From Chromatiales bacterium (GTDB lineage: Bacteria > Pseudomonadota > Gammaproteobacteria > Chromatiales > Chromatiaceae), in contig JANTHH010000079.1 of NCBI GenBank assembly GCA_024762485.1, forward strand, positions 1-11,239: a stretch of DNA of 11,239 nucleotides, given 5' to 3'. Of the stretch, positions 7,322 through 11,239 are shown piece by piece (the stretch's first letter is position 1; the number at the start of each line of letters is the position of its first letter). The notes beneath the pieces were generated by a model that saw only the letters and a list, made by a program, of their open reading frames with translations, had not been told where the DNA came from and did not search any database. A program made the position numbers and the translations under genes.

Positions 7322-8071
7322 TCATTCCAGGTACTGCCTTTGCCAGCCCAGATAACGGGCGTGAACAACATCGCAGTACTCCTGCTTGCTGGCAAAGTCC
7401 GTGGGCTTGTAGGCATCGTAGACGTGGAAGTTGGCGCGGTTGTTGGTGGCTGTCATGTAGTCGAGCATCTTTTCGACCACGCTCTGCCCGGGATGCCAGT
7501 GGAATTGCCACTGGGCCTCGTAGTGGATGAACACCGGCACGATGGGGATGCCGGTACGCAGGGAGATGTCGAACACGCCATGACGGAACTGCTCATGGAT
7601 GCGGATGTCCTTCACGCCGCCTTCCGGGTACAGCGCCACGTTACGTCCTGTTGCCAGTGCCTGCTCGATCGCCTGTGCCGCTGCCTGGCGTGACGACTTG
7701 TCCTCGCGCTGCACGAACAGGGTCCCCGCAGCGGTGCTTATGCGGCCGGCGATCCACCAGTCTTTCACCTCGATCTTGGCCAGGTTGTCGACGTCGAACA
7801 GGGAGGGTATGCCGATGTCCTCGAAGGCCGAGGGATGGTTGGCGATCAGCAGGTAGCGTTCCGGCAGCGGCCGGGTGAGGTGCTGGTGCAGGCGCAGGTC
7901 GACGCCGAGGGCGTGGACGAACACCCGGCACCAGTGACGGAACAGCCGGCGGTAGCAGGGACGGCCATGCAGTGCGGGGATGAAGCTGAGCAGGTACAGG
8001 GGCAGGGTGGTCAGCACCAGCTCCAGCCAGCCGAGCAGCATCCACAATATCTTGGCGGTCCAGCGGATCAT
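7322..8071 (-). CDS. PlsC-type (LPLAT superfamily) acyltransferase
   Basis: Membrane-associated glycerolipid-type acyltransferase of 249 residues, of the group that acylates lysophosphatidate or related acceptors. A hydrophobic N-terminal segment (about 5-33) anchors it. The superfamily blocks appear in order: NHPSAFEDIG (78-87), GTLFVQRE (116-123), ALYPEGG (146-152) and IPIVPVFIH (175-183). Oddity: the usual NHX4D catalytic pair reads H79-PSAF-E84-D85, so the position normally held by aspartate is glutamate with the aspartate one residue later. The start ATG at 8071 has no strong ribosome site. The gene converges with the molybdoenzyme operon and lies divergent from the hydrolase-fadE pair, with a repeat element between. 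It may be a true 1-acylglycerol-3-phosphate acyltransferase or a paralogue with another acceptor; the sequence does not tell. Confidence 0.85.
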   Translation of the reverse strand: MIRWTAKILWMLLGWLELVLTTLPLYLLSFIPALHGRPCYRRLFRHWCRVFVHALGVDLRLHQHLTRPLPERYLLIANHPSAFEDIGIPSLFDVDNLAKIEVKDWWIAGRISTAAGTLFVQREDKSSRQAAAQAIEQALATGRNVALYPEGGVKDIRIHEQFRHGVFDISLRTGIPIVPVFIHYEAQWQFHWHPGQSVVEKMLDYMTATNNRANFHVYDAYKPTDFASKQEYCDVVHARYLGWQRQYLE

Positions 8072-8136
8072 GTCTGAAGCCTAGCAGGTGGTGAGGGGGT
8101 GATCGTCCCCGGGCGTTGATGCTGGCGGGAGGCGTG

Positions 8137-8329
8137 AAGATCTCTCCTCGCTGCGCTTGTCGAGATGACAAGAGGGAGAGGCATCGAGATGGCGAGTGTG
8201 GGGCGTCGAGATGACAGGGGTGGGGAGGTGTCGAGATGACAGGGTCGGGTGATTCGTCGGGATGACAATGGAGGCCCCACGCCGCGATAGCCCCCATGCC
8301 TTGTCATCTCGACCGCAGGGAGAGATCTT
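8137..8329. repeat. Repeat element: TCGAGATGACA units between inverted arms
   Basis: Five direct copies of TCGAGATGACA or a one- or two-base variant start at 8160, 8184 (variant), 8206, 8231 and 8257 (variant), with starts 22-26 bases apart. One inverted copy is at 8302-8312. The ends form inverted arms: AAGATCTCTCC (8137-8147) pairs with 8319-8329, and TCGAGATGACAAG (8160-8172) pairs with 8300-8312, so the whole block could fold. Repeat units are too short and variable for CRISPR. Similar GAGATGACA/AGATCTCT intergenic palindromes are common in many bacteria, and I read this as that kind of non-coding repeat. It occupies most of the 405-base gap between the divergent genes. Confidence 0.7.
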
Positions 8330-8439
8330 TCGCTGCCACAACCCCCCCTGACACCCTCTGGTCGGATCCGTTCGGTAAGTAATTCATTCATTTGGGAAAA
8401 GCGATCGTGCCCTGCAAAGGCCGAGCGTTTTCCTCGGTC

Positions 8440-8445
8440 TATACT
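8440..8445 (+). promoter_or_regulatory. Possible -10 element for the hydrolase-fadE operon
   Basis: TATACT matches five of six bases of the sigma-70 -10 box, 31 bases before the hydrolase start; no good -35 box lies 16-18 bases upstream. Just before it, CCGAG (8421-8425) and CTCGG (8433-8437) form a short inverted repeat that could be an operator. A strong AAGGAG ribosome site follows at 8462-8467, nine bases before ATG 8477. Confidence 0.3.
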
Positions 8446-8476
8446 CGTAGCAAAGGCTAGTAAGGAGTGGGCAGCG

Positions 8477-9397
8477 ATGACCTCCCTTTTGGGGTGGTTC
8501 GGGCGGCTGGCCACGGACTGGCTGACCCGGGAAGGACCACCGCCGCCCGTACCGCCGTGCGATTTCGATCGGCTCGGCTATGAGTTGCGTCCCGCCGACG
8601 TGGTACTCGTCGAGGGCCGCAGCCGGGTGGCGGATGTCATCCGGCTCACCACCCAGAGCCCGTGGACCCATGCCGCGCTCTATGTCGGCCGGCTCTACGA
8701 CATCCGCGACACCGCGGTGCGGCAGCGTGTGGCCGCCCACTACCAGGGCGATCCGGAAGAGCAGCTGCTGGTCGAGGCCCTGCTGGGCAGGGGCACCATC
8801 GTCACGCCGCTGTCTCACTACCGGCGCCACCACCTGCGCATCTGCCGCCCGGAAGGACTCGCCCATGCCGACGCCCAGAAGGTGGTGGGCTATGCCAGTG
8901 CACACCTCGGCTGGGCCTACGACGTGCGGCAGATCCTCGACCTGGCCCGCTTCTTCTTCCCCTGGACCTTCCTGCCACGGCGCTGGCGCTCCAGCCTGTT
9001 CGAGCACAATGCGGGTGACGCCACCCGGGTGGTCTGTTCCACCCTGCTGGCGGAGGCCTTCGGCGAGGTGGATTTCCCCATCCTGCCGTTCATCGATCAC
9101 GCGGACGATGGCAGCCTGCGTTTTTTCAAGCGCAACCCGCGACTGTTCGCACCGCGCGACTTCGACTACTCGCCCTATTTCAGCATCATCAAGTATCCCT
9201 TCCTCGGGGTCAGCGACCTGTCGCTCTACCGCCGCCTGCCCTGGTCGGAAGAGGACGTGCTCTACAACGACGAGGCGGAGGATTTCTCCCCGCCTGTGAC
9301 CCGGCGAGCGGCCCCTGCAACGGCACCTGCCGCCACGCACGCGGACAAGGGCGGGCTGTCGCATATCAATTTCCTGCACCGGCGGGAGGAGGGCTGA
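8477..9397 (+). CDS. YiiX/YebB-like permuted NlpC/P60 cysteine hydrolase
   Basis: A 306-residue protein of the circularly permuted papain-like (YiiX/YebB, DUF830-type) group, in which the histidine precedes the cysteine. Landmarks are RPADVVLVEG (38-47), PWTHAALYVG with H65 (62-71), LLVEALLGRGTIVTPL with E100 (97-112), YASAHLGWAYD (139-149) and RVVCSTLLAEAF with C187 (184-195), a plausible His-Glu-Cys active site. Relatives act on peptide, amide or lipid-ester bonds; the substrate here is unknown. No signal peptide is evident, so it is probably cytoplasmic or at the membrane face. The C-terminal 35 residues are proline/alanine-rich and look disordered. ATG 8477 has AAGGAG nine bases upstream. 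The stop lies three bases before fadE, so the two are very probably co-transcribed. Confidence 0.85.
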   Translation: MTSLLGWFGRLATDWLTREGPPPPVPPCDFDRLGYELRPADVVLVEGRSRVADVIRLTTQSPWTHAALYVGRLYDIRDTAVRQRVAAHYQGDPEEQLLVEALLGRGTIVTPLSHYRRHHLRICRPEGLAHADAQKVVGYASAHLGWAYDVRQILDLARFFFPWTFLPRRWRSSLFEHNAGDATRVVCSTLLAEAFGEVDFPILPFIDHADDGSLRFFKRNPRLFAPRDFDYSPYFSIIKYPFLGVSDLSLYRRLPWSEEDVLYNDEAEDFSPPVTRRAAPATAPAATHADKGGLSHINFLHRREEG

Positions 9398-9400
9398 GCC

Positions 9401-11239
9401 ATGTGGGTCTCATTGTTGATCGTGATCGGCGTGATCTGGGTGCTGGCCTACCGCGAGGTCGGCGCGCTGGGCTGGGCGAGTGCCCTGCTGGCGGGGCTGG
9501 TCTGGCTGTCGATGGGCAGTGATCTGTCCGGCTGGCTGCTGCTGCCGGCCTGGCTGCTCGGCGGTCTGCTGGTGGTGGCGCTGGGGGTGCCCAGGGTGCG
9601 CTGCCGGTGGATCACCAGCCCGCTGCTGCGCCAGTTCCGCCGTGTCATGCCGCCCATGTCCGACACCGAGAAGACCGCGCTGGAGGCGGGCAGCGTGTGG
9701 TGGGACGCCCAGCTGTTCAGCGGCCGTCCCGACTGGTCGCAGCTGCTGTCGCTGCCGCCGAGCCGCCTCAGCGCCGAGGAGCAGGCCTTCCTCGACGGCC
9801 CGGTGGAGGCGCTGTGCCGGCTGGCCGACGACTGGCGCATCACCCACCACGACCGGGACCTCTCGCCCGAGGCCTGGGCCTACATCCGCGCGCAGCGCTT
9901 CTTCGGCATGATCATCCCCAAGGAATACGGCGGCCTGGGCTTTTCCGCCTACGCCCACTCCCAGGTGGTGATGAAACTGGCCAGCCGCTCGGTGACCGCG
10001 GCGGTGACGGTGATGGTGCCCAACTCCCTCGGGCCGGGCGAGTTGCTGATGCGCTACGGCACCCCAGCGCAGAAACAGCACTATTTGCCGCGGCTGGCGC
10101 AAGGCGAAGAGATCCCCTGCTTCGCCCTCACCGGACCCGACGCGGGCAGCGACGCCGGCGCCATCCCCGACAGCGGCGTGGTCTGCCACGGCGAGTGGCA
10201 GGGCGAGCAGGTGCTCGGCGTACGGCTCAACTGGCGCAAGCGCTATATCACGCTGGGGCCGGTGGCCACGCTCATCGGCCTGGCCTTCAAGCTCCATGAC
10301 CCCGATCACCTGCTGAGCGAGCAGGAGGACCGTGGCATCACCCTGGCGCTGGTGCCGCGCGACACCCCCGGGGTGGCGATCGGCGAACGTCATATTACCC
10401 TCGACATCCCCTTCCAGAACGGACCCAACAGCGGCAAGGACGTGTTCGTCCCGCTCAGTCAGCTGATCGGCGGCGAGCACTACATCGGCGAGGGCTGGCG
10501 CATGCTGGTGGAATGCCTGGCCGAGGGGCGCGCGGTGTCGCTGCCGGCGCTGAGCGTGGGTGCGGCGAAGACCGCCAGCCGCTATACCGGCGCCTACGCC
10601 GCGGTGCGCAAGCAGTTCGGCCTGGCCATCGGCGAGTTCGAGGGCGTGCAGGAGGCCCTGTCGCGCATCGCCGGGCTCACCTACCAGATGGAGGCCGCAC
10701 GCGGTCTGACGCTGGCGGCGCTGGACCTGGGCGAGAAGCCCTCGGTGCTGTCGGCCATCATCAAGTACCACCTCACCGAGCGTTACCGCCAGGTGGTCAA
10801 CGATGCCATGGACATCCAGGGCGGCAGCGGCATCTGCCTGGGGCCCTCCAACCTCCTGGGGCGCGCCTACCAGGCCATCCCCATCGCCATCACGGTGGAG
10901 GGCGCCAACATCCTCACCCGCAGCATGATCATCTTCGGCCAGGGCGCCATCCGCTGCCACCCGTGGGTGCTGCGCGAGTTCGAGGCGGCGCAGGACCCGG
11001 TACGCGAGCGCGGCCTGCGCGCCTTCGACGAGGCCCTGTTCGGCCACCTCGGCCTGATCATCCGCAACCTGGCGCGCAGCCTGTTCCTCGGCCTCACCCG
11101 CGGCCGCCTGGCCAAGGCGCCGGTGAACGGCCCGGGCAGGCGTTACTTCCAGCAGCTGGCGTGGATGAGCGCCGCCTTCGCGGTCTGCGCCGACGCCGCC
11201 ATGATCACCCTCGGCGGCTCGCTCAAGCGCAAGGAGCGG
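9401..11239 (+). CDS. fadE: FadE-type acyl-CoA dehydrogenase (3' end outside window)
   Basis: First enzyme of fatty-acid beta-oxidation: FAD-dependent conversion of acyl-CoA to trans-2-enoyl-CoA. The 613 residues seen run to the window end without a stop; E. coli FadE has a little over 800, so about a quarter is missing. Residues 2-16 and about 22-61 are strongly hydrophobic, giving the membrane anchor typical of this subfamily and absent from soluble acyl-CoA dehydrogenases. The core has GMIIPKEYGGLGFSAYA (near 173-189), the FAD-loop FALTGPDAGSDAG (241-253), IQGGSGICLGPSNLLGRAYQ (near 474-493) and TVEGANILTRSMIIFGQGAI (498-517), whose E500 aligns with the catalytic base. Then HPWVLREFEAA follows. 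Start ATG 9401 has GGAGGAGGG upstream and lies three bases after the hydrolase stop. G+C is the highest in the window. Confidence 0.94.
   Translation, partial: MWVSLLIVIGVIWVLAYREVGALGWASALLAGLVWLSMGSDLSGWLLLPAWLLGGLLVVALGVPRVRCRWITSPLLRQFRRVMPPMSDTEKTALEAGSVWWDAQLFSGRPDWSQLLSLPPSRLSAEEQAFLDGPVEALCRLADDWRITHHDRDLSPEAWAYIRAQRFFGMIIPKEYGGLGFSAYAHSQVVMKLASRSVTAAVTVMVPNSLGPGELLMRYGTPAQKQHYLPRLAQGEEIPCFALTGPDAGSDAGAIPDSGVVCHGEWQGEQVLGVRLNWRKRYITLGPVATLIGLAFKLHDPDHLLSEQEDRGITLALVPRDTPGVAIGERHITLDIPFQNGPNSGKDVFVPLSQLIGGEHYIGEGWRMLVECLAEGRAVSLPALSVGAAKTASRYTGAYAAVRKQFGLAIGEFEGVQEALSRIAGLTYQMEAARGLTLAALDLGEKPSVLSAIIKYHLTERYRQVVNDAMDIQGGSGICLGPSNLLGRAYQAIPIAITVEGANILTRSMIIFGQGAIRCHPWVLREFEAAQDPVRERGLRAFDEALFGHLGLIIRNLARSLFLGLTRGRLAKAPVNGPGRRYFQQLAWMSAAFAVCADAAMITLGGSLKRKER

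Noticed and set aside
8160..8267. Regular direct repeats considered as a CRISPR array
   Set aside because: The units are about 11 bases with 11-15-base gaps, the copies vary, an inverted copy is present, and no cas gene is nearby.
8068..8514. Minus-strand open frames across the repeat block
   Set aside because: The translations are rich in S, H, P and R and repeat the CHLD/VIST-type peptide of the DNA repeat. They read non-coding repeats.
9410..11047. A 545-codon open frame on the minus strand opposite fadE
   Set aside because: Its product is rich in H, A, G, Q and R with no recognisable domain. It arises because the high third-position G+C of fadE removes stop codons on the opposite strand, and fadE itself is unmistakable.

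Overview
The window reads as a chromosomal segment of a GC-rich gammaproteobacterium. The main reason is the FadE-type acyl-CoA dehydrogenase at the right end, which has an N-terminal membrane segment and an E. coli FadE-like core. Sigma-70-like promoters and strong Shine-Dalgarno sites fit this. The species cannot be named from the sequence. Base composition is uneven: hand-sampled lines of the left-hand transporter gene are about 43-58% G+C, the molybdoenzyme operon about 62%, and fadE up to about 75%.

Left (1-1786, minus strand): a SulP-family anion transporter cut by the window edge just as its STAS domain begins. It carries an unusual inserted segment of about 130 residues, partly coiled-coil-like, in the transmembrane domain. 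A candidate sigma-70 promoter (1886-1913) lies upstream. The next kilobase (about 1914-2880) holds no intact gene. It contains small GTGGGA-type hairpins, a 13-base palindrome, and a minus-strand stretch with coding-like base periodicity but in-frame stops, probably a decayed gene that I do not recognise.

Centre (2881-7106, plus strand): a tight four-gene operon for a molybdenum hydroxylase. iorA is the two-[2Fe-2S] subunit and iorB the Tat-exported molybdopterin subunit. An XdhC-family insertion/maturation factor and a MocA-type molybdopterin cytidylyltransferase follow. Joins are 4-base overlaps or a 1-base gap, so the enzyme and its cofactor-finishing factors are probably made together. 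The substrate is not evident, and no FAD or cytochrome subunit is present.

Right: a convergent PlsC-type acyltransferase (7322-8071, minus strand); a 193-base repeat element built from TCGAGATGACA units between inverted arms (8137-8329); then a probable two-gene operon on the plus strand. Its first gene is a YiiX/YebB-like permuted NlpC/P60 cysteine hydrolase (8477-9397). The second is fadE (from 9401, cut by the window end). Three neighbouring genes of the acyl-transfer, possible acyl-hydrolase and beta-oxidation type suggest a lipid-metabolism neighbourhood, but only the enzyme families are shown by sequence. I saw no RNA gene, CRISPR array or intact insertion sequence.
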